A DNA stretch of 64,000 nucleotides. It comes from Nocardia brasiliensis IFM 10847 (GTDB taxonomy: Bacteria; Actinomycetota; Actinomycetes; Mycobacteriales; Mycobacteriaceae). The stretch is from NCBI RefSeq assembly GCF_000710915.1, contig NZ_BAUA01000072.1, positions 27,478 to 91,477 on the forward strand, in the 5' to 3' direction. The notes below the pieces were generated by a model, which was not told where the DNA came from, searched no databases, and saw only the letters and a program-made list of their open reading frames with translations. Below are positions 54,229 to 64,000 of this stretch, one piece after another (positions within the stretch are counted from its first letter, which is position 1; every line of letters begins with the position of its first letter). A program made the position numbers and the translations under genes.

Positions 54229-55596
54229 TCACAGCCGTTCCGGATGTTGCAGTAGCTCTGCAACGGTGTTGAGAAATCGCGCGCCGACAGCGCCGTCGCT
54301 GGCCCGGTGGTCGGCGGCAAGCGTCACTGTCACCTGGGGACGCACACCGAGCAGACCGTTTACCGCGCAGGGTCGTTCGCTCACCGCTCCGAAGCCGACA
54401 ATCGCAACCTGAGGCGGTGGAATCACGCCGATCACCGATTCGACCCCCATCGCACCGAGATTCGTCACGGTGAGCCCGGCGGGCCGAGTGTCCGACGACA
54501 GCAATCGGCCAGCGCGCGCCCGGCCCACCGCCCCGCGCAGCTGGGCCATCAGCGCAGGCACCGTGCTGACGTCCGCCGCGGCGATGGTCGGCGCGATGAT
54601 GCCGCCACCGCGCAGCGAGACGATCACACCGATGTCTACAGTGTCCGCCGCGCGGAACTCGTTATCGATCCAATGCCCGTTCATCCCGGGGACCTCGCGT
54701 GCAGCCAGCGCAACAGCGCGTAATTGCAGAGCGGCCATGATGATTCGGTCCGCTACCGGTGCGGCTTCGTTCACCGCGCGCAGCCAGCTGGTGGCGGCAG
54801 CCAGGTCGATCGTGCTCGACAGGTAGTAGTGCGGGATGGTCTGTTTCGACTGCGTCATCGCCGTTGCGATCGCGCGGCGCACCTCACCCATGTCGCGTCG
54901 GGGTCCCTGGCGAACCTTTTCGCGGTCGACATCCGACGCCGAGGTGTCCACTGCCGATTGCGGCACGCCCTTGTTCGTGGCGGTATCCCCGTGGAGTATC
55001 TGCGTGCGCGCCGCGCGCACATCGTCGGCCTGCACCGCACCGCCCGGACCGGTGCCGTGGATTGCGGACAGCTCGACTCCGGATTCCGCAGCCATTCGGC
55101 GCGCGTATCCGGAAGCACGAATATGCTGCCCTTCGGCAGATTGTGCCGCTACCGGTTCGGCGATCCCAGTAGGCGAGCCCGACGAGGCGCCCGCCGCGCG
55201 CGCAACATCACTGCGCAGAATCCGCCCGTTGCCGCCAGAACCGCGGATCGACCGGAGATCCACACCAGCTTCCTGAGCCAGACGCCGAATCAACGGGGTC
55301 GCGCGAATCTCCGAGCCCGTGTCTGCCGCGGGTTCCGTCGGGACGGAGGCGTGTTCCGGCATGCCCGTCTCGATGGTCGCCAGTATCGTGCCCACCGGCA
55401 CGGTCGCTCCTTCGGGCACCAGGATCTCGCCGATGGTGCCCTCGTCGAAGCACTCGACCTCGATCGCCGCTTTCGCGGTGTCGACCTCGGCGACGATATC
55501 GCCCTTGTGCACCGAGTCGCCCGGACGGACATGCCATTGCAGCAACGTCCCGCGTTCCATGTCTGCGCCCAGTGAGGGCATGCGGAACTCGGCCAT
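54229..55596 (-). CDS. Dihydrolipoamide acyltransferase (E2)
   Basis: This 455-residue E2 has one lipoyl domain (lysine in VDTAKAAIEV, about residue 43), two peripheral subunit-binding motifs (RATPLIRRLAQEAGVDL at about 93 and RASGYARRMAAESGVEL at about 160) and a catalytic domain with DHRASDG (about residue 429). Two PSBD-like segments after a single lipoyl domain are unusual. It starts at the stop of E1-beta (1-bp overlap). No E3 is present here, so it must borrow lipoamide dehydrogenase encoded elsewhere. Confidence 0.9.
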   Translation of the reverse strand: MAEFRMPSLGADMERGTLLQWHVRPGDSVHKGDIVAEVDTAKAAIEVECFDEGTIGEILVPEGATVPVGTILATIETGMPEHASVPTEPAADTGSEIRATPLIRRLAQEAGVDLRSIRGSGGNGRILRSDVARAAGASSGSPTGIAEPVAAQSAEGQHIRASGYARRMAAESGVELSAIHGTGPGGAVQADDVRAARTQILHGDTATNKGVPQSAVDTSASDVDREKVRQGPRRDMGEVRRAIATAMTQSKQTIPHYYLSSTIDLAAATSWLRAVNEAAPVADRIIMAALQLRAVALAAREVPGMNGHWIDNEFRAADTVDIGVIVSLRGGGIIAPTIAAADVSTVPALMAQLRGAVGRARAGRLLSSDTRPAGLTVTNLGAMGVESVIGVIPPPQVAIVGFGAVSERPCAVNGLLGVRPQVTVTLAADHRASDGAVGARFLNTVAELLQHPERL

Positions 55597-56564
55597 CAGC
55601 GCACCACCCGATGCACGGCCGCGACCACGTCGGCGGGCTGCGGGAGCGCCGCTTCCTCCAGATGTTTGGCGTAAGGAATCGGTACTTCGGCCGTACAGAC
55701 CCGCTGTACCGGCGCATCCAATTCGTAGTAACCGGATTCGGCTGCGCGCGCAGCGATTTCGGCGGCGACGCCGACGCTGCGCCAGCCTTCGTCCACGACG
55801 ACGAGGCGGTGGGTACGCGCGACCGAGGCGAGCACGGTCGACGTGTCCAGTGGTCGTAACGTCCGCAGGTCGACGATCTCGGCCGCGATGCCATCGGCGG
55901 CCAGAGCCTCCGCGGCTGCCTCGGCCACCCGCACGGTTCCACCGTAGGCCACCAGTGTCACAGCGCTGCCGTGCCGTCGGATGACCGCCCGATCGATATC
56001 GGTGGCGCCGGCGTCATCGGGCAGCTCTGCCTCGAGGTTGTAGAGCGCCGACGGTTCGAAGATCAGTACGGGGTCCGGATCCTGCAAAGCCGACCACAAC
56101 ATGCCCCGAGCGTCGGCCACGGTCGCCACCGAGACCACACGCAGGCCGGGTATGTGCGCGTAGAAGGCCTCGAGGCTGTGCGAATGTTGTGCTGCAACTT
56201 GCCTTCCCGCGCCGGTAGCCATTCGGATCACCAGCGGCACGGAGACTTGCCCGCCGGACATGTGCCGCAATGTCGCGGCGTTGTTGAGGATCTGGTCCAG
56301 CGCGAGCAGGCTGAAGTTGACGGTCATGATCTCGACGATCGGCCGCAGACCGCCGAGGGCGGCACCGATACCGGCGCCGACGAACGCGGACTCGCTCAAC
56401 GGCGTATCCCGAATCCGCTCCGGGCCGAATTCCTCCAGCAGGCCCCGGCTGACGCCGAAGCAGCCACCGTACGCGCCGACGTCCTCCCCCATCAAGAACA
56501 CCCGGTCGTCTCGGATCAACGCCTCCCGCAATGCTTCTCGCACCGCGTCTCGATAGGTGATCAT
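55596..56564 (-). CDS. Pyruvate/2-oxoacid dehydrogenase E1 component, beta subunit
   Basis: This 322-residue transketolase-like beta subunit has [17 protein letters not shown] at about residue 26, [18 protein letters not shown], and the C-terminal domain [17 protein letters not shown]. It overlaps E1-alpha by 4 bp and E2 by 1 bp. It forms an alpha2beta2 E1. Confidence 0.9.
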   Translation of the reverse strand: MITYRDAVREALREALIRDDRVFLMGEDVGAYGGCFGVSRGLLEEFGPERIRDTPLSESAFVGAGIGAALGGLRPIVEIMTVNFSLLALDQILNNAATLRHMSGGQVSVPLVIRMATGAGRQVAAQHSHSLEAFYAHIPGLRVVSVATVADARGMLWSALQDPDPVLIFEPSALYNLEAELPDDAGATDIDRAVIRRHGSAVTLVAYGGTVRVAEAAAEALAADGIAAEIVDLRTLRPLDTSTVLASVARTHRLVVVDEGWRSVGVAAEIAARAAESGYYELDAPVQRVCTAEVPIPYAKHLEEAALPQPADVVAAVHRVVR

Positions 56565-57634
56565 GTCCGCACCTCCCCGACGGGCTGTGCCTGGCCGGTA
56601 CTGGGCTGCTGCTTGCCCGCATCAGAGGCGGGGATCTTCATTCCAGCGTCGGTACCCGGCTCGGTGTACACGTATCGGGTGAGATCACCGATCGGTTCGA
56701 ACGGCGCCGCCTCCGCGGCCGAGATCGCCGCGTCCAGTTCGGCGTCCGCTTCGGCTTGCATCGTCGTCAATTCGTCATCGCGTAATTCACCCGCGGCGCG
56801 CAGGTCGGCGGCCAGCCGTGGAATCGGGTCCTGCTCTACCCAGTGCCCGATCTCGGCCTTGTCGCGATAGCGATCCGCATCGTAGAGCGAATGCGCACGG
56901 AACCGGTAGGTCCGCAGTTCGAGGAAGCACGGCCCACCGCCACCACGAATCGCTTCGACCGCACGCCGTGTCGCGTCGGCCACGGCCAGCGCGTCCATCC
57001 CATCGACCGGCCAGGCCGGCATGCCGTATGAGGACGCGCGCAATGCCAGATCGGTCGCCGCGTGTTCGCGGGCCAGGGCAGTGCCCATCGCGTACCGGTT
57101 GTTCTCACAGGCGAACAGCACCGGCAGCCGCCACAGCGCAGCGAGATTCAAGCACTCGTGGAACTCCCCCTCGGCCACCGCACCGTCGCCGAACAGGCAT
57201 ACGGTCACGACCGGACGGTCCCCGAACACGTCCGCCAGCGCCAGCCCCACGGCGATCGGCAGACCGCCGCCGACAATCGCGTTGCCGCCGTAGAAGCGTC
57301 GCGCGACATCGAACAGGTGCATCGAACCACCGTGGCCGTGACTGCATCCGGTCACCCTGCCGTACATCTCCGCGAGCAGCGATTCCATCGACAGGCCGCG
57401 CGCCAGCGCGTGCCCGTGCTCCCGATAGGTCGACACCACAGCGTCGTCGGGTCCGATCGCACCGAGCACGCCCGCCGCCACCGCCTCCTCGCCGATATAC
57501 AGGTGCAGGAAACCACGAATCGATCCGGCGCTGTAGAGCTGCACGCAGCGCTCCTCGAATCGCCGGATCCGGACCATGAGGCGCAGCAGTTCGATGCGCT
57601 CGGTTCGGTCCAGCGCACCACCGTGCGTATTCAC
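56561..57634 (-). CDS. Pyruvate/2-oxoacid dehydrogenase E1 component, alpha subunit
   Basis: This 357-residue E1-alpha has the TPP motif [15 protein letters not shown] ending near ENN, the substrate region [11 protein letters not shown], and an extended C-terminus of about 45 residues ([15 protein letters not shown] onward). It decarboxylates pyruvate or a related acid. It overlaps acsA by 4 bp and E1-beta by 4 bp. Confidence 0.9.
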   Translation of the reverse strand: MNTHGGALDRTERIELLRLMVRIRRFEERCVQLYSAGSIRGFLHLYIGEEAVAAGVLGAIGPDDAVVSTYREHGHALARGLSMESLLAEMYGRVTGCSHGHGGSMHLFDVARRFYGGNAIVGGGLPIAVGLALADVFGDRPVVTVCLFGDGAVAEGEFHECLNLAALWRLPVLFACENNRYAMGTALAREHAATDLALRASSYGMPAWPVDGMDALAVADATRRAVEAIRGGGGPCFLELRTYRFRAHSLYDADRYRDKAEIGHWVEQDPIPRLAADLRAAGELRDDELTTMQAEADAELDAAISAAEAAPFEPIGDLTRYVYTEPGTDAGMKIPASDAGKQQPSTGQAQPVGEVRT

Positions 57635-59433
57635 GAGACGACCTCGAGCGTCGAGGTGTCGCCTGTCGGCAGACCGAGTTCACGAGCTTTGAGCAGACGA
57701 CGCATCACTTTGCCGCTGCGGGTGTGCGGCAGACTCTGTGTGAACTCGATTTCCTTGGGCGCTACCGCACCCAGTGCCTTCCTGCCGAAGGCGCTCAACT
57801 CGTCGAGGAGCTGGTCGGACGGCGCAAACCCCCGTCCCAGCACCACGAACGCCTTCACTCGCTCGCCTGCCACCGGATCGGGAATGCCGATCACACCCGC
57901 CTCGGCGACCGCCGGATGCGCCATCAACGCACTCTCCACCTCGAACGGCCCGATCAGATGACCTGCGGATTTGATGACGTCGTCGGCCCGGCCGACGAAC
58001 CAGTAGTAGCCGTCGGCATCCTTGCGGGCCAGGTCGCCGCTCAGGTACCAGCCGCCCGCGAAACAGCGGCGATATCGCTGCGGTTCACCCCAATAGCCGC
58101 GGAACATCGACGGCCAGCCCGACCGCAACGCGAGTTCACCGACCTCACCGACCGCCGCGGGGGTGACGACGCCGTCGGTCACCGACGCGCGACCGTCCGC
58201 ACCGCGCCGGAGTACAGTCGCCTCGATGCCGGGCAGCGGCCTGCCCATCGATCCGGGACGTACTTGCCCAGCAGCGAAATTCGCGATCATGATCGCACCG
58301 GTCTCGGTCTGCCACCAGTTGTCGTGCACGGGGTGACCGAGCACCTGCTCACCCCAGAGCACCACTTCCGGATTGAGCGGCTCCCCCACGCTGGTGATGA
58401 ATCGCAAGCAGGACAGATCGGTGCCTTCGGGTAGCACGGCCCCGTAGCGCATCAGCATCCGCAGCGCTGTCGGCGCGGTGTACCACACCGAAACCCGCTG
58501 TGCGGTCAGGATTTCGTACCAGCGGCGGGCATCGAACTCGGCTTCGTCACTGATCACCGTCGCGCCGAGGCACAACGGGGCGATCACCCCGTACGACATG
58601 CCGGTCACCCAGCCCGGATCGGCGGTGCACCAGAAGATATCCCCCGCGCGCAGATCCAGCGCGTACCGAGCAGTGACGAGGTGGGCGACCACCGCCCCGT
58701 GCACGTGTACTGCGCCCTTCGGTTTTCCGGTGGTACCGCTGGTGAAGTGTAAGAGGGCGGGGTCCTCGGCGCAGGTCTGCGCGATCTCGAACTCCGGATC
58801 CGCCGCGGCCATCGCGGCCGGCAGGTCGACACCGTCGGGGGGACCGCCATCGGTCAGCAGAACTGTACGCAGCGTGGCTACCTGGCCGCGGATCGGCGCG
58901 ACCTTGCGGCGATACAGCGCAGCGGAAGTGACCAGCACACTCGCCTCGGCAATAGCCAGACGCTGCCGGACCGGTTCGGGTCCGAATGCGGAGAACAACG
59001 GTGAGACAACGCATCCGGCTTTCAATGCGCCGAGTATGGCGATGTACAACTCCGGCGTGCGACCGAGCAGTACGCACACTCGTTCGCCCCGGCGAACCGC
59101 ATTGGTACGCAACACATCGGCGAATCTGTTGCTGGCGGCGGCAAGGTCGGCGTAGGTGTATTCGGCGGTCTCGCCCGCGGCTCCGAGCCACCGCAGCGCT
59201 ACCGTGTCCGCCGCGCGCCCGGTGGCATGCCGGTCCACGGCTTCGTAGGCGATATTGAGGCCGCCCGCTGGGAGGCCGGTGATTTCGGCGCGGGCGTCCA
59301 TCCAGGAGAACGCGCGATAGGTCTGCTCGTAGTTCGCGAGGTTGGCCAGCGCCCGCTCGGCCGGTGTCTTGTCGATCGGTCTCCAGTCGGAGATTCCGCT
59401 CGTCGTGGCGCCGATCGCGGTCGTGTCTGTCAT
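57631..59433 (-). CDS. Acetyl-CoA synthetase (acetate-CoA ligase)
   Basis: This 600-residue AMP-forming ligase has [17 protein letters not shown], the A5 region [26 protein letters not shown], and the acylation lysine in [12 protein letters not shown]. It activates acetate to acetyl-CoA. Slightly short for Acs, and propionate is possible. It is first in the operon acs-pdhA-pdhB-pdhC-acp, all translationally coupled or nearly so. Two DosR-like boxes lie 68-103 bp upstream. Confidence 0.9.
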   Translation of the reverse strand: MTDTTAIGATTSGISDWRPIDKTPAERALANLANYEQTYRAFSWMDARAEITGLPAGGLNIAYEAVDRHATGRAADTVALRWLGAAGETAEYTYADLAAASNRFADVLRTNAVRRGERVCVLLGRTPELYIAILGALKAGCVVSPLFSAFGPEPVRQRLAIAEASVLVTSAALYRRKVAPIRGQVATLRTVLLTDGGPPDGVDLPAAMAAADPEFEIAQTCAEDPALLHFTSGTTGKPKGAVHVHGAVVAHLVTARYALDLRAGDIFWCTADPGWVTGMSYGVIAPLCLGATVISDEAEFDARRWYEILTAQRVSVWYTAPTALRMLMRYGAVLPEGTDLSCLRFITSVGEPLNPEVVLWGEQVLGHPVHDNWWQTETGAIMIANFAAGQVRPGSMGRPLPGIEATVLRRGADGRASVTDGVVTPAAVGEVGELALRSGWPSMFRGYWGEPQRYRRCFAGGWYLSGDLARKDADGYYWFVGRADDVIKSAGHLIGPFEVESALMAHPAVAEAGVIGIPDPVAGERVKAFVVLGRGFAPSDQLLDELSAFGRKALGAVAPKEIEFTQSLPHTRSGKVMRRLLKARELGLPTGDTSTLEVVS

Positions 59434-59500
59434 AGCGTTATCGTCGCCGCGTCGAGCGCTGCGCAGCAGAGTCGCCCGACCGATAGGCGTCGTCTGTTCC

Positions 59501-59536
59501 GGCGGAGAAGTCCTCTGCCCCGGTGACTTTCGCCTC
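59501..59536. promoter_or_regulatory. Putative tandem DosR boxes of the acs-PDH operon
   Basis: GGCGGAGAAGTCCT (59501, 8 of 14) and GTGACTTTCGCCTC (59523, 10 of 14) start exactly 22 bp apart, 68-103 bp upstream of the acs ATG. Confidence 0.5.
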
Positions 59537-59593
59537 TAGCCGACACCCACCACAGACCGCTGGCCGGGCATCGGTCGAGCGAGCACGCAACGC

Positions 59594-59629
59594 GGGACCA
59601 TTGAACCGCAGGACGGCAACCTTCGGCCC
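59594..59629. promoter_or_regulatory. Putative tandem DosR boxes of the DUF2267-Rip3 operon
   Basis: GGGACCATTGAACC (59594, 10 of 14) and GCAACCTTCGGCCC (59616, 9 of 14) start 22 bp apart and end 80 bp before the DUF2267 ATG. Together with the acs pair they make a divergent control region. Confidence 0.55.
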
Positions 59630-59709
59630 TTGGGCTACCGACCCGGACAGCAGACGCTGGACCGTGCCGTCGCCGCTACTCGAACCGCGCGATGCACCGA
59701 GGAGGAAAT

Positions 59710-60381
59710 ATGCCACACCACAACGATCCGTTCGCCCCCGCGGTACAGACAGCCCATGATTGGCTGCGCGCGGTCGCCGACAGCCTGGACACCGACGACT
59801 ACAGTTTCGCCTACCGCGCGTTGCGCGCGTGGATGCACACGGTCCGTGATCGGATCGGGGTCGTCAGTTCGGCGCACCTGGCTGCGCAGCTGCCGGAGAT
59901 CCTGCGTGGCGCCTACTACGAGGGCTGGGTACCGAGCCATGTACCGGTGCGGCACGGGACCGCGGAATTCGTCGCTCAGTTCGCCCGCGAGGCAGGCATC
60001 GAGCGCGACGGGGTAGGTCCGGTAGCCGGGTCGATCACCGCGATATTGGCGGAACTGTTCTCACCCGGCCAACTCAACCGGGTTTTCGCGGTACTTCCGA
60101 TGCACCTGTACGGCGTGCTGTGCGGTGCCCGGCCGATCTACGAGGAAATGCCGGATCTGGACCGCGCACCCGAAATGCCGGCGCCGATCGCGGCAACAGC
60201 GGAGTCCGAACGTCTGACCGCCGTCGAGAATCGCCTGCGTGCCATCGCGGACGCCGTCGCGGTGCTGGCCGGTGAGATGTCGCCACCGGAGGCCGACCAC
60301 GGCCCGGCGCATTCCGCGACCGAGCGCGTCGAACGCATTCTCCGCGCCATCGGCTTCGACGTCCATGCGAAGGAGCACTGA
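59710..60381 (+). CDS. DUF2267-domain protein
   Basis: A 223-residue paralogue of the protein at 18072: shared DPFAPAVQTAHDWLRAVAD, FAYRALRAWMHTVRDRIG, YYEGWVPSHVPVRHG and a coiled-coil-like region (AVENRLRAIADAVAVLAG), then a unique tail ending GFDVHAKEH. ggaggaaat directly precedes the ATG at 59710. Its stop is one base before the Rip3-like protease start. The function of DUF2267 is unknown. Confidence 0.8.
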   Translation: MPHHNDPFAPAVQTAHDWLRAVADSLDTDDYSFAYRALRAWMHTVRDRIGVVSSAHLAAQLPEILRGAYYEGWVPSHVPVRHGTAEFVAQFAREAGIERDGVGPVAGSITAILAELFSPGQLNRVFAVLPMHLYGVLCGARPIYEEMPDLDRAPEMPAPIAATAESERLTAVENRLRAIADAVAVLAGEMSPPEADHGPAHSATERVERILRAIGFDVHAKEH

Positions 60382-60382
60382 A

Positions 60383-61571
60383 ATGCTGCGCAGAACAATG
60401 GCTCTCGGTCATATCGCGGGTGTGCGGATCGGCGCGCACTGGTCTGCCCTGGCGACCCTCGGACTGTTCACGTTTCTCCTGGGCCGCGCACTGGCCGATG
60501 CCTACGGCAACTCGGCCGAAATCTGGCTGACCGCCGCACTCGGGGCGATCGGATTGCTGGCCGCATTGCTGGCGCACGAGCTGGCGCACTCGATCGTCGC
60601 GCGTCGCGACGGAGTGCCCGTCGAGGGGGTGGTGCTGTGGCTGCTCGGCGGGGTTTCCGAACTCGGCGCGGAGCCGCAGAGCCCCCCGCTCGGACCTGCG
60701 CATCGCGCTGGCCGGACCGTTGACCAGCCTTGCGCTGGCCGCGGGCTGTTTCGGACTGGCGGTGGCGGTGGGCACCGCCGCGGGTGCACCCGTACTCGAC
60801 ACGCTCGTCTGGCTTTCGGTCACGAATCTGATCCTCGCGGTGTTCAATCTTTTGCCCGGCGCCCCCTTGGACGGCGGCCGCGTACTGCGCGCGCTGGTCT
60901 GGCGGTGGACCGGCGACCAGCTCCGCGCGGCGGCCACGGCCGCGCGCAGCGGTCGCATCCTCGGACTCGTCCTGCTGGCGCTCGGCGCGGCAGAGCTGAT
61001 CGCGGTCGGCAACACCGGGGGCGTCTGGCTGATGCTGCTCGGGTGGTTCGTTTCCACGGCGGCCAATGCCGAACTCACCGCCGCAGGTTTGCGACATCAG
61101 TTGGGCGGTATTCGAGTTCGTGACGTGATGAGCGCGAATCCGGTAACGATCCCCGCCTCGTGGTCCGTCGCCGAATTGCTCACCTCGCCGGCAGCTCGTT
61201 CCGACCACCAGGTCTTCCCGGTGGTGGACCCGGTCGGGCGACCGATAGCGGTGGTCTCCTGGGGCGACCTCGCAGCGCTGGCACCGCGGACACGTGCCGC
61301 CACCTCTGTACTCGCGGCCGCGCGCCCGCTACCGGCGTCGGCCCGGGCAGACGAGCAAGACCTCCTCAGCGCCGTGGCCACCAGGGTGGTCCTGCGACCC
61401 GAGTCCGACCTGGTCATCGCGGTCGACCAGGTCGGACGGGTGACCGGAGTCGTCTCCGCCGCGGATCTGGCGCTGGCCTGCCATCGCAGCGCCCTCGGCC
61501 TGCCGATGCGCACGGCCGAGCCACAGCCCGAGTCGATCCCGGGCATCACCGATACGGAGGCACGTCCATGA
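60383..61571 (+). pseudogene. rip3: Rip3-like site-2 metalloprotease with CBS domains, frameshifted
   Basis: The protein starts MALGHIAGVRIGAHW (shortly after the ATG at 60383) and continues with the zinc site HELAH in LLAHELAHSIVARR. At a run of six Cs (60682-60687) the frame breaks: the second half, from RSDLRIALAGPLTSL through NLLPGAPLDGGR (the second zinc/aspartate motif) and two CBS motifs to 61571, is in the next frame. One C fewer restores a continuous protein of about 395 residues equal to mycobacterial Rv2625c/Rip3, a DosR-regulon intramembrane protease. The gene is either defective or mis-sequenced. The downstream gene overlaps its end by 4 bp. Confidence 0.8.
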
Positions 61572-63601
61572 GCAGCACTGAAGCGCAACGAGCGATCTTT
61601 CACGACCGCCACGAAGCCGGGCGGGCGCTGGCCGCGCTACTGCAACACTATCGAGGCGACCCGGACGTCCTCGTGCTCGGCCTGCCGCGCGGCGGTATCC
61701 CCGTGGCCTGGGAGGTCGCGGCCGCGCTCGACGCGCCACTGGATGCCTTGATCGTGCGCAAACTCGGCGCCCCCGGTAATCCCGAGTTCGCTATCGGCGC
61801 GCTCTCCATCGGCGGCCGGATCGCGTTGAACGACGATCTCGTTCGCGCCTTACGACTCACCGCCGAACAGGTGCGCGCCGTCGTCCGCTCCGAATCCGAG
61901 GAACTACACCGTCGGGAATCGGCTTATCGGGCCGGTCGCGGACCGATCGAGGTCGCCGGGCGCACCGTGATCCTGGTGGATGACGGGTTGGCCACCGGTG
62001 CAAGCATGTTCGCCGCGATCGAGGCGATCCGCGCCGGCGAACCGAAGCACATCGTCGTCGCTGTCCCGGCGGCTCCGGAATCTACCTGCCGCGAGATCGG
62101 CGCTGCCGTCGATGAAATGGTCTGCGCGACAATACCGTCGCCGTTCCGCGCGGTCGGCGCGTCGTTCTGGGACTTCACACAGGTCACCGACGCTCAGGTG
62201 CAGGCACTGCTGGCCGCGTCGACCACCGGCACGGCGGTACCGCCCCTCGATGTCGCAGCCACGATCCGTGCCGCCGCGATCCGAGCACCGGGCGGCGTTC
62301 CACCCGAAGCAGTGCTCGACGAGTTGATCGGCGACGCCCAGATCGTGCTGATCGGCGAAAGTTCGCACGGCACACACGAATTCTATGCGGCACGGGCGGC
62401 CATCACCCGCTGGCTCATCGAGCACAGGGGCTTCACTGCGGTCGCCGCCGAGGCCGATTGGCCCGACGCCTATCGGGTGAATCGCTACCTGCACCAACAC
62501 GGTACCGACACCAGCGCCGAAGAGTCGCTGCGTGGCTTCGAACGATTCCCCGCCTGGATGTGGCGCAACACCGTCGTACGCGACTTCCTCACCTGGCTAC
62601 GCACCCACAATGACGAGCAACTGCGCAACGGTCGGCCCCGCACCGGGTTCTATGGACTCGATCTCTACAGTCTGCACCGGTCCATGCAGGAGGTGGTGCG
62701 GCACCTCGACCGAACCGATCCGCATGCGGCACAACGAGCCAGAGCCCGCTACGCCTGCTTCGACCAGGTCTCCGGCGACGACGGCCAAGCTTACGGATTC
62801 GCCGCCGCCTTCGGCGCGGGCAAATCGTGTGAAGCCCAGGTGATCAGACAATTGCTCGACTTGCAGCGCCATAGCCCGGACTCCGGCGATCTGCCGCCGT
62901 TCGCCGCGGATCAGCACTTCGACGCACTCCGCAACGCCTGGTCGGTGCGCAATGCCGAAGCTTACTACCGCGCTATGTTCGGGGACCGGGTGTCTTCGTG
63001 GAACCTGCGCGATCGGCACATGGCCGACACCCTCGACGCCCTGATCAGTCACCTCTATCGCTATGGCGAGCAGACCGGCGACGGCCCCGGGCCGGAGCCT
63101 CGTATCGTGGTGTGGGCGCACAACTCTCACGTCGGCGATGCCCGCGCTACCGAGCTGAGCAGCGACGGCCAGCTCAATCTCGGTCAGCTCGTGCGGGAGC
63201 GCCACGGCGCGAAGTGCCGAGTGATCGGGTTCAGCACCTGCTCGGGTACGGTCACCGCGGCGCGCGACTGGGGCGGCCCTGCCATCGAGGAGAACGTCCG
63301 CGTCGCACTGCCTTCCAGCATGGAAGAGCTCATGCACGACACCGGGCACCGAGAGTTCTTGCTCCGCATGGATATTCCCGGCGCCGCGACGGAGGCCATG
63401 CGGCAGCCGAGGCTGCAGCGGGCGATCGGTGTCGTTTACCGGCCGGGTACCGAACGCCAGAGCCATTACTTTCACACCCGACCCGCCGAACAGTTCGATG
63501 CGCTGATCCATATCGACACCACGACAGCTCTCGAACCACTCGAGAAAGTCGGCGGCGGGATCGAGGGCACGACACCGGAAACCTACCCGTCGGGCCTGTA
63601 A
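61568..63601 (+). CDS. Phosphoribosyltransferase fused to erythromycin-esterase-like domain
   Basis: A 677-residue fusion of a phosphoribosyltransferase (about 1-215, PRPP loop in [14 protein letters not shown]) and an erythromycin esterase-like domain (about 255-660, [36 protein letters not shown] and [14 protein letters not shown]). It resembles mycobacterial Rv2030c, a DosR-regulon protein. ATG 61568 overlaps the protease stop. The PRTase has atypical spacing, so its substrate cannot be predicted. Confidence 0.85.
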   Translation: MSSTEAQRAIFHDRHEAGRALAALLQHYRGDPDVLVLGLPRGGIPVAWEVAAALDAPLDALIVRKLGAPGNPEFAIGALSIGGRIALNDDLVRALRLTAEQVRAVVRSESEELHRRESAYRAGRGPIEVAGRTVILVDDGLATGASMFAAIEAIRAGEPKHIVVAVPAAPESTCREIGAAVDEMVCATIPSPFRAVGASFWDFTQVTDAQVQALLAASTTGTAVPPLDVAATIRAAAIRAPGGVPPEAVLDELIGDAQIVLIGESSHGTHEFYAARAAITRWLIEHRGFTAVAAEADWPDAYRVNRYLHQHGTDTSAEESLRGFERFPAWMWRNTVVRDFLTWLRTHNDEQLRNGRPRTGFYGLDLYSLHRSMQEVVRHLDRTDPHAAQRARARYACFDQVSGDDGQAYGFAAAFGAGKSCEAQVIRQLLDLQRHSPDSGDLPPFAADQHFDALRNAWSVRNAEAYYRAMFGDRVSSWNLRDRHMADTLDALISHLYRYGEQTGDGPGPEPRIVVWAHNSHVGDARATELSSDGQLNLGQLVRERHGAKCRVIGFSTCSGTVTAARDWGGPAIEENVRVALPSSMEELMHDTGHREFLLRMDIPGAATEAMRQPRLQRAIGVVYRPGTERQSHYFHTRPAEQFDALIHIDTTTALEPLEKVGGGIEGTTPETYPSGL

Positions 63602-63610
63602 GACAGGGTG

Positions 63611-64000
63611 ATGGTGACCAGTGTCCGGCGGCGGACGAACGATCTGGGGCTCGTGGTCGGTGGCACCGCTTTCGCCGCGCTCTGCGTGGTGGCCACCGGA
63701 TGGCCGGTGGCCACACAGCTCGACCGGGCCGCGTTTGTGCGACTCAACGCGTTACCCGACGTGTTCGAGGCGCCGCTCTGGTTCGTCCAGTTGGCCGGGG
63801 TGCTGGTCGTGCCCGCCGTCGTCGCGGTCATCGCGTTCGGCGTCGGCAGACCCCGGCTGGCAATCGGCTTGCTGCTGTTGGTTCCGGCGAAGCTCGTCGT
63901 CGAACGCGAGGTTTTGAAAGAGCTGGTGTACCAGCCCCGTCCGGGCGCACGGTGGCCGGAGACGATCCTGCGTGATGTGCCGACACTCGGCGCGGCGTTT
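63611..64000 (+). CDS. PAP2-family phosphatase (partial, runs off the window)
   Basis: The first 130 residues of a polytopic membrane protein: helices at about 13-35, 55-78 and 82-98, then a K-x6-RP motif (KELVYQPRP), which is the first of three motifs of the PAP2 lipid phosphate phosphatase family; the other motifs lie beyond the window. ATG 63611 is used; GTG 63608 immediately before is possible. Gap to the previous stop is 9 bp. Confidence 0.6.
   Translation, partial: MVTSVRRRTNDLGLVVGGTAFAALCVVATGWPVATQLDRAAFVRLNALPDVFEAPLWFVQLAGVLVVPAVVAVIAFGVGRPRLAIGLLLLVPAKLVVEREVLKELVYQPRPGARWPETILRDVPTLGAAF

Overview
The window is high-GC actinobacterial DNA. Mycothiol-dependent formaldehyde metabolism (MscR family), WS/DGAT wax-ester/triacylglycerol synthases and a close DevR/DevS (DosR/DosS) pair point to the Mycobacteriales. 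Gene content fits Nocardia best, with Rhodococcus as the alternative; this is inferred from gene content and protein resemblance, not from a marker gene. No rRNA, tRNA, CRISPR array, transposase or phage gene was seen.

Layout. 1-2.65 kb: Rieske ferredoxin, ferredoxin reductase and S-nitrosomycothiol reductase/formaldehyde dehydrogenase. 2.8-5.8 kb: a membrane protein, a 33-residue ORF with its own terminator, and an SDR divergent from a TetR repressor that overlaps a peptide deformylase. 5.9-19.4 kb: P-type cation ATPase, tiny membrane peptide, five tandem-domain universal stress proteins (USPs), GerW-like protein, SulP transporter, flavodoxin-like protein, zinc alcohol dehydrogenase, DUF2267 and SRPBCC proteins. 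19.4-28.9 kb: an interrupted HAD-GH65 sugar phosphorylase, then SDR, ABC exporter, WS/DGAT and two related membrane proteins. 28.5-31 kb: CBS-BON, secreted, VOC and Gmad2-LysM proteins. 31.2-39 kb: a minus-strand block of GT4, alpha/alpha-barrel protein, GH130 phosphorylase and two formate dehydrogenase subunits. 39.3-50.5 kb: Rv1733c-like protein, VTT membrane protein, excalibur protein, three Acg-type nitroreductases, Rv2004c-like kinase/ATPase, devR, devS and two more USPs. 50.5-64 kb: WS/DGAT, Hsp20, Hrp1-like CBS protein, an acetyl-CoA ligase/pyruvate dehydrogenase/acyl-carrier operon, DUF2267, Rip3-like protease, phosphoribosyltransferase-erythromycin esterase fusion and the start of a PAP2 phosphatase.

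Interpretation. From about 6 to 63 kb this looks like an enlarged DosR-type dormancy (hypoxia/NO) island. Many genes resemble members of the M. tuberculosis DosR regulon (Rv1733c, Rv2004c, Rv2030c, Rv2032/Rv3131, Rv2623/Rv2624c, Rv2625c, Rv2626c, Rv2031c, Rv3130c, Rv3132c/Rv3133c), here collected around devRS. Upstream of many of them are sequences resembling the DosR palindrome GGGACTWWAGTCCC, often as two boxes whose starts are 21-23 bp apart. The putative regulon also takes in genes not usually linked to DosR: an acs-PDH-ACP operon, an SDR/ABC/WS-DGAT operon and a secreted protein. The formate dehydrogenase/phosphorylase block lies inside the island, but no box was found at its 5' end.

Data quality. 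Three genes (HAD-GH65, Rip3-like protease, excalibur protein) are broken by four apparent one-base insertions, mostly in C/G runs, and one USP lacks a stop codon at its natural end. Every case is explained by one extra base, so either the assembly has homopolymer errors or real decay is present. Each interrupted gene is described as one locus.
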